Positions 1-11,654 of a DNA stretch of 64,000 nucleotides are shown here, in pieces. Under the pieces are notes generated by a model. It was not told the origin of the DNA and did not search any database. It worked only from the letters and a program-made list of their open reading frames with translations. Source of the stretch: Opisthorchis felineus (lineage: Eukaryota > Platyhelminthes > Trematoda > Opisthorchiida > Opisthorchiidae); the NCBI GenBank assembly GCA_004794785.1, contig SJOL01004338.1:359308-423307 (forward strand). The letters are read 5' to 3'. Position 1 is the stretch's first letter. Each line of letters starts with the position of its first letter. The translations under genes and the position numbers were made by a program.

Positions 1-286
1 TACCCTATCTGTCGAAGAACGAAAATATAGCCCCTTTTTGTCAGACCTGTTCAGTGAGTACATCCGGGTAAGTTTCAGGTAAATCCATGTGTTCTCGTTA
101 CAGTACTGGAGTGACTGGATTACTCAATCGAATTTCGATCGCTTCGGTTTGACAGTTTCGTTGGTCGGCAGCAAACGCTTTGATGTTGATTTATACGAGA
201 ATTGGCGGCATGTTAAACGTTATCCGTCGGATGCGAGTGAACTTCCACGGGTTGAGGAATCAACACGTGCCAACTCCGTTAAATAA
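1..286 (+). CDS. 3' end of an unrecognised protein-coding gene (last two exons)
   Basis: Two exons read as one open frame of 82 codons plus stop. Exon 1 (2-67, continuing off the left edge) ends in CGG followed by the donor GTAAGT. A 36-bp intron (68-103) ends in TTACAG. Exon 2 runs 104-286 and stops at TAA (284-286). The intron is in phase 0 and both splice sites match consensus; introns of 30-50 bp are common in flatworms. The encoded C-terminus is hydrophilic and aromatic-rich, with SEYIR and YWSDWIT around the junction and FDVDLYENWRHVKRYPSD later. There is no membrane segment or low-complexity tract. A possible poly(A) signal AATAAA lies at 496-501. I cannot name the protein. An exon by chance is possible, but frame continuity across two good splice sites argues for a real gene end. 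Confidence 0.55.
68..103 (+). other. 36-bp spliceosomal micro-intron
   Basis: Starts GTAAGT after CGG and ends TTACAG before TAC. Removing it leaves the reading frame intact (phase 0), whereas reading through it changes the frame upstream of the second exon. Confidence 0.5.
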
Positions 287-495
287 GTTTTGTCTGCAAT
301 CTGGTGTTCACTCCAGAGAATCCGGGAATTCGCGTTGCATTGTGAGTCCGCTTTATTCGTCGAACTGTATTCGAATGCTACTCTTCAGTAATCGGATTTT
401 CAAATCGATGGTGCTGAGTAGTAAGTGTTCGATCATTGTCCGATCATATTAAAAATAGGGGTAAAAATGTCCATGGCAGGATGGGCTATAAACGT

Positions 496-501
496 AATAA
501 A
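496..501 (+). promoter_or_regulatory. Possible poly(A) signal of the gene ending at 286
   Basis: AATAAA about 210 bp after the stop codon, the first canonical hexamer on this strand downstream of the gene. Positional evidence only. Confidence 0.3.
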
Positions 502-3500
502 GTGTTCGATTTTCATTCGTATTCATAAAATATGTCCCAAGAGCAATACCAATAATAATAATACTGTTATAATGATGGCTCAATGACTTCCAAGTCCCGT
601 GTTGTATACCGAGCAGAGATGTCCCTCACTCAAAATATGGGGCAGGTTTGGATGGTCTCGAAGTGCGACATCTCGAGGATTTCATGAACGTATCGTCATC
701 AACGTCCAGCATTCCACTCAACACTTGTGCTGTTTTGCTATTCGGAAAATCCACCAAATACATCGGGAACGAAAATGATGCATATGATACGGTTTGTGAG
801 TTACTGCACAAGCCACTGAGTCTAAGTGGGACACATCGGCCGACTTGATGACGGGCTATTTAGTAGCAACTTTTAGTGGCTAGTTTGTCAATTTGTTTTC
901 TCTGAAACTTTCCTTGCCAGTCCTATTTGCAGAGCATCATTTCTTTTTACTGGGCACCCTGAATGCTGATATTTTGATGCATCGACTGCTTTTGATCCTG
1001 TTCGGGCTGCCCTTTGGTGCCCGGATATATCGTCCTTAGTGATACAATTCTCCTACTGACCGAACTACTAGGTGATGGGGTCGACCACATAGGGCTACTT
1101 CAACCACGAAAAGTGCGAAGATAGTTCCCCTTTGCAACAAACGAAACAACAAGACGATGCAGGTATCTATTCACACTCATGCAGTGTGCGTAACGTACTA
1201 GCGATTCTGGAACTAATAACATGGTGTTAGTGGCAACCGATATACGTGAATCGACAAAACAACGATTGGCTTGCGTTGCAACCAGCTGGTCTCTCAGACG
1301 GTTGCTTATCTGTAATGTACGAATGTGGGAACGCTCGTTAGTGGGCCACACGCTTGAGCATCTGCTGCAATCCCCGGAGTATATGAATAACTATTTCCTA
1401 TTCATTCATTTAGCAACACGTGCCCAACAATGACCAATAAAAGACCCGCATCCTCAGTAGTTTTCAAGACAAATCAATGTAAATATATTTCCCCTAACTT
1501 CAAAAATCACAATCCAGACTTAAGCAAAGAAGGTCTTTCATTGAATTTAAGGTGGTTGTCTAAAGGTTTTTTTGCTACAATTGATATTAACCTTCTTGCT
1601 GAAGTAGTAGCCCGGATGGACAGATTCTTTGAAGTTTATAGAAGTATCATCAGAGTATTCTTCATCAATACAGATGCGCTCCAACAACAGCCACTGACAG
1701 AACAGCGGACTGATACCAGACGAAATGAGTTAGAGATCCCTGAGCTTCTGACAACGTCGCCCATTTGGGTGGAAATCTTGTCACAAAATAGGCAAAAACT
1801 GAAAAGAAATAGGGCGAAAATTTTCAAAATCGGTTGTCAAAAAAGAAGTTTATCCCGCCCTTCATCTGCCGCGAAATGTGATGTATGTCACAGAGGAGAC
1901 TAGGATTCAATCTCTCCTGTGATTCGGTCCTCATTGAATGATCGCCTCACAAGTGATCGCTGACCGGCAATACTCTCAAGAACTCGTGTAGTGGGCCTCT
2001 GAAACTGGCCGTACTTCCTATTGGGACTTCACAATTATAACAAAAATATTTTTTCCTACGCAATTAACTCAGATTTTATTCATTCGACTATGCTTTAAGA
2101 ATAAACCGTCCTGCACTTGCACACATTCAAATATATTTGTATTTTCGCTTCAAATGCACGTTTAACGAAGTTTGACCATTCAGTGAGGAATTGGTTCCAA
2201 AGGTTCTTTGCCAAGGGCGGGTGAAAAGCCTCGCAAATGGTGGTGCGCCACCATTAGATCCTACAACACACAACATCTCAACCAAAGTGCACTGTCGTCT
2301 AGAGGTACGCAGCCGTTGGTTAGGAAGTTCGATTACCTCTCAGCCATGTTACTTCGGGGAGAACACAAAGGTGCTGCCACTGTCAAGCTGCACAATAGCT
2401 GGCTGCTTGTGGTCACTGAGACTGACGCAGCGAGTATAGGGGGACGAAATAGGACCAGATGTGATTGCCCAGTACGATATTGGACGAAATTAACAATCAA
2501 TCCACAAAGTCGGATTCCACCGCAGACCACGTTTCTCGTCAAAATTTTGATACATCATTCTGGCTACCGTTCTCTTGCACCCGGCGGCGGGACTTAAGCA
2601 TTCCATAAAGTCCATCCCCTTCGGCGAAGTGTCCCTGCTTCCGACGGTTGCTGAATTTAACACACTGGAGATCCTGTTCTTTCTTGCACCTCGCCTACGA
2701 AACCCTTTGCTTTATCCCACAAGGTTAGACTCGCAATTTGATGGCACTCTTGAAAGAATATGTCTCCTCCCTGGCTTACTGCTTTGTTTGGCTGGTGTTC
2801 ACAAGAGAGTTGCCTCATTTTCTGCTAGTTTGCACAAACCCTGTTGCTATAAAATCTCATGCAGTTTTCTCTCCATTGGATGCACATCATACCTAGTTAA
2901 TTATTTTGAAGGAAAGTTGTTAAATGAGAAGAACGAGAAATGAAAAATTTTCGGTTTACTGACAGACACTCGAGATATTTGCCTAACACTGTGGCATTTG
3001 TTATGCATTCCTTCCGTTCTAATTCGGACGGACGGTGCAGTGGGCAGAATGCTGTTGCGCGATCACACAAATCTCTTCAGAATCCCTGAGTGTGGTTATT
3101 TACTGGGACTCCCCTTCAAAGACTACACTGGCTACGGCATTGTCAACGTCTTGCACAACTACGACACATCAAACCACCTACGAGGTGCAATTCCCGCCAA
3201 ATTTGATAGTTTGCAAATGGTTATTCCCTCTCCTTTCATGTTTATCATGTTTACAAAACACTTTTCAGCGCCTGAAGTAACTGCTCATATGGGTTCTGGT
3301 ACATTTTCGCCGGCTAAATGCACGAAAACCCAACTTCGTCCTCGTTGGTCTTCCTTGTCGCTCTCGTCATTAGTCTCCACACAATAGTGTGCAGGTTTTC
3401 CTGTTAAGGACCAATGCATTCCAAAGGATCAAATAATTAGGTGCAGCTTTTTATCATAACACTCCTTGTTCCGAGCTTGTATGATCAGCCATCGGCAAAG

Positions 3501-6500
3501 CGGGGCCCCTTCCCTATCATTAAGGTTAAAGAATCTGTTGTTCTCACGCTGTATTATTGTGGAGTTTGTAACTGAATACATTCTTCCACACTGACTATTT
3601 TCCCTTTTTTACGCCGACTGTCTGAACTAATAAATGGTTAGCTGAGTGAAGCAGTTTGTTTTCGAATGTAGTGTTGGTAGCTCAGGTAGTGTAGATAGTC
3701 GCTTGATCGCCACTGAGTTGAGCAAATCAATTGCACTCCTATTGCCTACCTCAGTGAACAATCCAAAGGCCACATGTAGCTGTCTTCGCTGAACTTTGTT
3801 GCTCCTACCAACGTTTCCCAAGAAATCCCACTGAATGCTAATCAACCCCTGAATGCGTGCTTATGTACACAAATCTGTTTCGACGTTTAGGTTTAGGGTA
3901 ATCATCGCACAAATATTTAAATTGGCGCGCATGCTCTAACCTGCTCGTGTCCACCGCCGAAAAGTCTCTTCAAGAGCAATTATTCACTTATTCCTGATAC
4001 ATTCGTTTGTCTATTCGTTGTCCCCATGTTGCCTCCGTGAAGTAAACGCCGAAAATTCACCGTCCAGTAGTGAATTCACTTGAATTCTCTTATCCTTTTG
4101 GATAAGATTTCAACATCTGGCTGCTCAGAATTCTCAGCAAAGCTGAGACCTCAGTACTCACTAGACTACATGGCACTTGTTTCTAAGCTGTTGGTTGCTT
4201 CAATGTCCTAAGACATTGAAGACATTGAAGACATCAGGTGATTTCATACATCTGTCAAAATAACGCGCCACGATTTTCTCGCTGTTGTATACAAGCAGAT
4301 TCTTGAATTTACATGAAAGAGATGGGGAGCCAAAAACGAATTGGTTTGTTCAATGGTATTTATTGTATTTTCAAAGCGCGCTGATGGCAAGAAACAACGG
4401 CTAAACAATTTGAGATGGAAACTAATTCATACCAGTTTGAAGTAGCTAGATTCCAGTTTATTCATTTGGAGCATCCGTTAGCATCCCTGCCTTTGTCAGA
4501 TATCACCTGCTTGTAATGCAACAACAGTTTAACTAGAACTGATAATTCAACATTTTTTTTGCTGTTGACGCTGACGCACTTTACCGAATAAGCTATGACT
4601 AGGCACGATTTGAAAAAATGCCTGATACTCACTATCAGTCTTTATAAAGAATTGGTTCAGTCTAACCCTTACATAACAGGTCCCTTGATCAAACGACCCA
4701 CCACGTCATTGGATTTGTATCTACCTCCATATATGTTGATAGATATCTGTTCATTCTTTTGGGAAAATGATAAAACCGTATGCAAAACATGCTGTTGCAT
4801 TGCATTTTTAATATCTGTCCTAATTTTGGCAGACACACAAGATTACCCATGTGACTTTCCTTCTTTCACATGTCCCCTACTATAGGAGGGAACCAGTCAT
4901 AACCAGATGTCAGCCCTAGACGTGGACTACTCTATGGTTTATTGTATAGCAGTCGTATGTGGTTCCGGTTAAGCGACCGAGAAGACAGCTTCCGGATGCA
5001 GGTACTGAAGCGTATAAAAGTTCGCCTGCCTAGCATGTCAACACATGTCTCCTCGCTGCATATGGGTCCCAGTTTTCCCAGTGTGGACATATGGGTAGAC
5101 TTGTGCACATCAGTGTAAATAGGCCAAGAGGCTTGGTCTTTATGTTTTCCGGTCCGAGCACGAATTGACCAAATAAAAGGCAGCACGTTTTCACAACCAG
5201 GAGACCTTGTTTATCCCATGAATTAGGTGGCCACAGTCAGAACAGCTTACTCGGTTTGACAATAGACTCAACCATGGATGACCTGCACGATGGGATGCCT
5301 GTTGAATGAAGAATCACGGCGACAAATGGGGCGAGTATAGGATTGTGTGTTTGCGCATACTCGCTTTTATCTGAATTCATGTTATCCTCCCCAGGAGTTG
5401 GAACTTGGAACCCATAGCTAGCTAAACATGTTTTCATTTGCAATGGCCACGTGCATAAGGTCAAACAGCCCAGCCCATTTTCCGGCATGAAGTTTGTGAC
5501 CCATTCCTAACAAGGGATTTATCTTGGGGTCAGTTGACCCTTTATCAGAAAGCAAACAGAAACTTGAAAAGCCCTGTTCACATGCCAACTGTGATACAAG
5601 AGAATGGGATTGACGAACTGCAGAACTCAAATATGGTTTTGCAGTTTTGTGAAACGACACTAGTGCGTAGATTACATGATTTCAATGCAGCTAAATGGGG
5701 CCGAAGGATCATTCTGAGAATGATCGACAAAAATAAAAAATAAAAACTAATCCAACTGAACACTGAACTGAACTGCCACTTATCTGCCCCACGAGTTATT
5801 GTTTCACCTTTGTAAAACGGTCAGCCTTATTAAACTAATTCCGACACTGCAACTTAATGAAGACTCGATCTAGAGCAGGCTACCCAAATTCACGTTTGCT
5901 TCATTTGATCTGGACGTCCTCACCCTGACACTAAGTACGATTTATTCGCATTCAAATATATATGCAATTTACCTACGTCTGGTTCTTTGGAATTTTCAGG
6001 ATAAACAAACAAGTTTCCTAATTAATTTCTTTTACACACTGAGCGTTTTATTTTCTGTATGGGTGGCTTGTTCCTATGATTGGGGGACATGAAAACACGC
6101 TACTTGACAGCGGTTTTCAGTATTTCGCCCGAATGTATTAAAAGAGTCACTATGAACTTGTAGGAGTCAAACTTTGCCCTTGTATGTTTGTCTGTACGAG
6201 GAAAAAAACGAGAAAACACCCATGTTCCTCATTTCCTTTAAATCATTGTTTCGCAGATAGAGGAACGAAAACTGCCTACCTCGATTGATACTTACAGAGA
6301 AATAGCTCTGTCGAGTAACAGATCAGTCCACAGTCGACCTACTGCTATTTCATCACAGGAGAAAGGACCTTCCTGTTCATTTCCAGGTGACAGTTTGGAA
6401 TATATGGACCTGACCTCCTGGATAAAACTTGCTAGTTCCATTTTTATGCAACAATTGTACAACAGAATGAACCATTCTAGAATTATTTTAAGTGTAGTCA

Positions 6501-6583
6501 TATATTTTGTCCTGCTTCATCATACCAAAAGTCGATATCCAAGACCATTGGGAACAGTGGGACAACAACATGAACGACTCAAC
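502..6583. other. Long stretch without a recognisable gene or repeat
   Basis: Only short overlapping frames on both strands, the longest 157 codons at 1430-1903 and 129 codons at 2208-2597 and 2998-3387. None shows a family motif, and none joins to a neighbour through good splice sites that I could find. A small tandem triplication of GACATTGAA lies near 4212-4235. Treated as intergenic or intronic DNA. Confidence 0.5.
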
Positions 6584-6703
6584 AAATGCACTCATTTGCA
6601 TGCCAAATTGTTTTTCACGGAGACTCACCCGAATCTCGGTTGAATTTATGATTTTCTTCAACTGAATGTGCTGCACAAAGGCGGCCGGTACTCGGGGACT
6701 GCG

Positions 6704-6750
6704 CCTAGAGGACGAGTTCATATAAGGGCGAAACTGGTCGCTGGCTGTCG
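6704..6750 (+). ncRNA. Hammerhead ribozyme relic
   Basis: Same family and strand as the motif at 7007-7050, one 306-nt unit upstream. GGGCGAAACTGGTC (about 6726-6739) is kept, but the CTGATGAG core is degraded to AGGACGAG, so it cannot fold as a catalyst. Confidence 0.5.
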
Positions 6751-7006
6751 AAAAGTTCTCACCAGTCTTATCAGTAGTGTTCCACGTCTATACAATGTAT
6801 CGTGACATCTCGAATATCGTACCAAGTGCGACACGAGGCAGCTTGATGCAGCACATTCAGCTGAAGAACATCATAAACGAGAGGCGCAGCTGGGATTCAG
6901 GGGTGTCCCCCATGAAAAACAAACTGGTATGCAAATGAGTGTATTTGCCGAATTCCGTCGAATTTGGGTTCACGTAGAACATAAACTTGACGGAAACTTG
7001 GGGACT

Positions 7007-7050
7007 GCGCCTACCTGATGAGCCCCAAGAAGGGAGAAACCGGTCGTTTT
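7007..7050 (+). ncRNA. Hammerhead ribozyme motif, partly decayed
   Basis: CTGATGAG (7015-7022) and GAAA (about 7036-7039) are intact, with stem II CCC/GGG between them and CGGTC before the expected cleavage point at 7045/7046. The closing base of stem II (C to A before GAAA) is lost, and the 3' strand of stem I reads GTTTTC instead of GTGGGC, so stem I barely pairs. Probably inactive. Confidence 0.6.
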
Positions 7051-7065
7051 CAGCGACCATTGCTC

Positions 7066-7558
7066 CTTTTTAGCACAGCGGCACCGAATAGCTATGCTTA
7101 TTGTGGAACAATGCTAGACAGCACTGAGGGCCAATGGCTGTCAATAATCAACTTGCCCTTTTTCTCCGAGTGAATGCTGCTCTTATGTGACTTGACTTAT
7201 GTCAACACGACTTTACAGATCTGCTCACGCTAATCGTGTTTGTTTTTCGTCATGCCAACAGCGCATGACAAGAACTCCGCAGCTTATCCATCGAGAGACG
7301 CATGTCCAGGTGCGGCTACGACCCCTGGGGATTAATGACTCATTGGACCTTAGGGGATTCTTTGTTGTATCGACAGGACTCAAGCGCAGGAACACACACA
7401 GTCTACCCGACTGTCAAAAGAACGTGCTCATGGGCTGATAATATCGAATGTTCGCGATTGTTAACGAGACGTTGTCCCATGACTGGGCTGCTATTTACAA
7501 ACGCTGGAGCGTCACGGGTATTTGTTCGCCAATAGCTATTTGAAGCGTGTGCGTTAAG
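7066..7558. other. No gene seen
   Basis: Short overlapping frames only (up to 79 codons); no motif recognised. Confidence 0.4.
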
Positions 7559-7621
7559 TCTGTTGAGTTTGTATAGACTAATATACTACTCATAAGGCTG
7601 CTCAAAACTCTGTTGAGTTTG
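7559..7621 (-). mobile_element. 37-bp retrozyme micro-insertion with 13-bp target-site duplication
   Basis: The 13-mer TCTGTTGAGTTTG occurs at 7559-7571 and again at 7609-7621. Between them, 7572-7608 is a 37-bp piece of the hammerhead repeat (starts TATAGAC, contains ACTACTCATAAGG). A perfect direct repeat around a fragment of a known family is the expected footprint of a very short retrotransposition event. Confidence 0.65.
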
Positions 7622-7934
7622 CTCCCTTTCTGTATACAGTTATAAAGTTGAATATGCTTGCTTTTTAGTTTTGATGGGTTCTTCGGGTTGGAAACAAGAT
7701 AGTAATCTGAATAAGCGAGGAATCATAGTTATTATATCGACCCAGGGGCCATAGGGTATTTTGTAAACCCGAATCGGTCAACTAGCTTGTCTGAAATTAA
7801 ACTCAGCGTACACTTCTGCAGTGAATACCTCTCTGTCTGTCGATAACTGTTCATCTGTTGATCTCAATTTAGCCAGGCTATTCCAGGAACCTTTGCCATA
7901 TTCCCTCCTTAAACGGTGAGAACAGCAAGTCAAC
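7622..7934. other. No gene seen
   Basis: No open frame with recognisable content and no repeat family that I could match. Confidence 0.4.
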
Positions 7935-8340
7935 AAAAGACCAGAAGCGAAATACACTCATTTGCAAACAAATTTGGTTTTGCGAGAGACTCACCTGGAA
8001 CTCAGCTGAATCTCTCGTTTGTGATGTTTCCATGCAATTGAATGTGCTGCACCAGGCCGCCTCATGTTCCACTGACTACGATACTCGAGATATCGCGATA
8101 CATGTATAGACTTACTGCACTACTCATAAGGTTGCTGGAAATTCTTCGAAAGCCCACGACCGGTTTCGCCCTTCTTGGGACTCAGCAGGTAGGCGCAGTC
8201 CCCGAGTTTCCGTCAAACCGAATTGCACGAAATTAGCGAAATTCACTCATTTGCTAAAAAGGCGAAACCGGTCGTGGGCTGTAGAAGAATTTTCAGCAAC
8301 CTTATGAGTAGTGCATTACGTCTATAAAAAGACCAGAAGC
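7935..8340 (-). mobile_element. Retrozyme-like element with inverted 5' end and 14-bp target-site duplication
   Basis: AAAAGACCAGAAGC occurs at 7935-7948 and 8327-8340 and brackets a 378-bp insert. From 7949 to 8256 the ribozyme-sense strand is minus and spans slightly more than one unit: GAAAT(A/T)CACTCATTTGC occurs at 7949 and again near 8239. From about 8261 to 8326 the same family continues inverted, sense on plus. As a result 8116-8170 and 8261-8315 form an inverted repeat with arms of about 55 nt. The pattern of inverted 5' block, sense 3' block and long target-site duplication is that of twin-primed target-primed reverse transcription. Confidence 0.8.
8151..8198 (-). ncRNA. Hammerhead ribozyme motif with one core mutation
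   Basis: Reads GCGCCTAC, then CTGCTGAG, a stem II of GTCCC/GGGC type, CGAAAC, CGGTC and GTGGGC on minus. Everything is in place except that the invariant A of CTGATGA is C, which should abolish cleavage. Confidence 0.65.
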
Positions 8341-10627
8341 TTTTTCCGTGGTCATGCCTCCGTTGACTGTGAGGCGTGTCTCCTGTCACAGAGGCCAGTG
8401 GAGTTGCCTTACCGTTTTCAACTAACCTCACCGAACTCTTGGGACGTTGTATGTTTAAAAACTGAAATATAACGTTTCAATCATGGAGCCCGTCCCAGAA
8501 AACTGAGCCAACCTATACTGGAAAGCCTAGTGGCACCGTACATGTGTTTTTGTCCTGTTATGAGTCACCAGCGTGTATTTCACTGATGTCGAAGAAGAAC
8601 TGAGAACTCCGTCTTTATTCTCCGCATAGTAGTTGAACATGCTAGATCCAGCTGATCAGCAGTATAAATAACTAGCCTCACTCACCATTAAAAGATAACA
8701 TGACCAGTTCAGCCTCTGTGTTGGATATTATCATATTGGTGTCTGGATTTTACATGTACTTGCCTAGTAACCACCAGCCTATCACAGGGTGAGCATAATC
8801 GTGTACGATGGGTTATGAATGGAATAGCTAGAAATCGATAATCTAGTGCATACACTTCAACCGTTTCGTACTTATCCAGTAGAGTAGTAACTAGTCACCT
8901 GGTCTGAGGAGCTTTTCGGCACCCAGTTCAGAGTGGAATTCCTGAGGTTTTCTCAATGTTGGACATGTAGTTTAAATGCATTCAGTCGAGCAACCAAACG
9001 TTCTAGAACAACGTTCTAACAGGCTACTGCTGCCACCAGCAATCTTCCTGGCCCTCTAGCCTAAATTTGTTTTGCCCTCCTGAGATCAGCAATGCAGACT
9101 GGCGATCACAGGGCAACGTTATCGAGCTTCCTTCACCCATCAACTGAAACTCAACGACTGCAAAGCTTTGGCACGGCTGAGGCTTTTTGGAACCAACCAA
9201 ATAACTATCAGCTGGAGATGAGCTTTACGCAAGACTGTTACTATGGATGGTCTTTTGATAGACAGATAATTCGTAGGACATGGAACTGGACAAACTATGA
9301 AGGGAGAGTATTTAAGATCCACTATTTCTTTACATATTTGTCCCTCTCTGGAGGAGCTGAATAAGAGAACCAAACAAAGGTGTTCTATTCTGTGAGGCGA
9401 AACTTTGTCTACAATCAGAATATGCCCAAAACGTTCTTTCCATAGAATACAAATTTACTTGACTTACGACCACTGCCACTTTTCCCTGCCTAGGCCGAAT
9501 AATCAACAATATTTTTTCACCTTGATACCGGACCCTGGACAGGTAGTTGAAATACTCAGAAGCTAATCGGTTTAGTGGTCGGATGGAATACAACGTCCTT
9601 TGAGGATGTTCGATGTTCGGAAAAAAAATAATTGGCCCGCTATTGTTCAAGTGTAGCAAAGCATCATTGACTGTGAAGGGTCAAACAAACCAGAAATGCG
9701 CACGCAGCTTATAGTGTAAGCTCAGTCGCACAAACAAGAGTGACTTGAATCGTTGGTAAACGCCTGCCGCCCTGATTTTCAATGACACGTATTGTGCGCC
9801 AGTGCGTCAATCAAGTCTGTTTGTCGGGCGATGCATTGCAAGCATGTCAACTGTTTGATTTTGTCCAAATCAAAGTTGGTCAAATCTACCGCTTCCTGAC
9901 AATGGCATGGTTCTAGTCCATTTGGAACATAGAAACAAAGGACCTGTCTATCAACGGCAAGCTGGATATGGTATGATCGGTTTACTCAGTGAACGAGCTG
10001 CGTTATTATTTACCTAGCCTGATTTCAAGGAAACACTCAGTCGATTGCCGACAACGACGAATCAGCTGACTGGCTATGATGGACGAACCATAGGTAGACT
10101 TCGGGAAGAAGAGAATATCCTGCTACATAAAGACAATCAGTGTGTGAGCTAAAACGGAAATACAAACGACTTGAATTATTTATTTTTGGACAGAAATATG
10201 CTGCAGTACTTTCGCTCAAGAAACCTTGGGCTGGAAACGAACAGCCTCTAAGTGGCTCGTCGGCATGTCTACATCTATTATATGTTTCGTGTGGGGAGCT
10301 AAGCTTCTAGTGGTTTTACGGTTTGCTTGACGTCTGTAAATGTAAACCACTCGAAATATGTGAGTCGAAGTGCGTCGATCACATATAATAATGTGTCACT
10401 TGCTCTATTCGGATACCGGAATGCAGCACCGTTGCCACAGGTACCAGGAGTTCCTGGCTTAAATGAGTTGGAAATGACTGTTCATTGAATTCCGAATAGT
10501 CACCTAGTTCATACGAAAAACATTTTATAAGACTTCAAATGATTTTGACTTAAAAGTATTTCTTAACTGGACTTTTATGCTAGAATCTTACAAAGATGAA
10601 AAAGTTGTGCTATCTAGTCACCCTAGT
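8341..10627. other. Long stretch without a recognisable gene or repeat
   Basis: Open frames are short (maximum 109 codons at 9330-9659 on minus) and overlap on both strands. No family motif seen. Confidence 0.4.
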
Positions 10628-10692
10628 CACCATCATCATCACCATCATCATCATCATCATCGTCTTCTTCTTCTTCTTCAACATCATCATCC
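10628..10692. repeat. Trinucleotide microsatellite, CAT and CTT runs
   Basis: Interrupted (CAT)n followed by (CTT)5-like and again CATCATCAT. It lies within a short plus-strand frame, which therefore encodes low-complexity I/F runs and is not taken as a gene. Confidence 0.85.
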
Positions 10693-10939
10693 TCAGAGAG
10701 AGAAACGTCAGTTCTGACACTGATGCTTCACTGCCGTACAACCATATGGTTCGTCTAATTATATTTAAAGCCCTAGAGTGAAAAGAAGATAAAAGGACTG
10801 GGTAAGGCAGGGGACCTAATGCTAGCCTATGTCAAGCATTCTGATGTGCCTACACCTACGAGTGCTCGATCAGATGATGTGGGAACAAACTGACAACACG
10901 AACGCCACTGACATCAATCAGCCGTCATTTCTTGCAAGG

Positions 10940-11654
10940 TCTCAAGCGCAAGAGGGGTCACGGCGACACGATCCTGGAAGGCATACCGCATCAACAATAT
11001 AAACACTCTTCATAATCTCTTTCATACCCTTCCGCCAAATCGTACGTTGTCCACCTCGCGGTTTCTGCCATTCTGAAGGAGGCACGGAGAACAACACCCA
11101 TCTCAGTAAATGGTGTTTCGCATGCGCAGCACGTGGCCGAGCCACCATATTTAGTGCTGCTGGAAGTTTTCCGCAACTGAAGAACCCGCTGCACAACCAA
11201 ATACCTGTTTTCTAATCACCGCGTTACAAATTATTTGGCGCCATCCAACACCAGCAACGCTTCTGAGTCATCCGTGATCAAAAACCAGAAGACGCCTCAC
11301 ATCATCTGTCCACGGAGGCCATCTATCGTAATCATACGACAATACAGCCCTTATTGTAGCCGGATACACACGACCCTTGAGACCCAGCGATATGCCGTTT
11401 TGATGCCACAAGTGATGAAAATCGGCAAACGTGATTCGAACCTTTGAGATTCGTGCACTGACTTCAGCAGACACACGTCTGTCAGAGCTAAGACAACTAC
11501 CGGGATATGCAAACCCCTCCACAACCTCCAGGGATTCTCCTTGAATTGCAAGGGACATGTTCACAGACTGCACGTCATGAAGCATGAGTTTCCACGTTGA
11601 AAATACATGGCACATCCCGAAAGATGATATGATGGTAATCAGTTTATTCAACAC
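10940..11654 (-). pseudogene. LINE C-terminal region, broken
   Basis: Frame 11654-11268 reads through thumb-like sequence with PGSCLSSDRRVSAEVSARISKVR, HLWHQNGISLGLKGRVYPATIRAVLSYDYDRWP and DDVRRLLVFDHG, then a stop. Continuation in other frames gives a LRSVAGVGW-like stretch (about 11265-11235) and, at 11196-10942, HLLRWVLFSVPPSEWQKPRGGQRTIWRKGMKEI and CRRDPSCA. This segment is highly conserved in flatworm RTE-type elements although its function is not settled. Confidence 0.8.

Larger units (their letters stand above)
6584..7065 (+). mobile_element. Hammerhead retrozyme-like repeat, tandem copy with inverted end
   Basis: Largest copy of the ribozyme repeat. The block 6681-7065 carries the ribozyme-sense strand on plus; the block 6584-6680 is the same family inverted. 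Two hammerhead positions are present: a worn one at about 6707-6745 and a better one at 7007-7050. The distance between their predicted cleavage sites (6739/6740 and 7045/7046) is 306 nt, so 6740-7045 is one ribozyme-to-ribozyme unit. The inverted block ends at the AAATGCACTCATTTGC motif, the same boundary used by other copies. I found no clear target-site duplication here. Confidence 0.75.

Noticed and set aside
626..848. Overlapping short frames on both strands, the minus one containing GMLDVDDDTF
   Set aside because: Both strands are open, neither has a recognised domain, and no good splice sites join either to another frame.
1430..1903. 157-codon plus-strand open frame
   Set aside because: Longest non-transposon frame in the window, but a rough estimate for 64 kb in six frames at this base composition expects about one of this length by chance. 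It has no motif and no splice partner.
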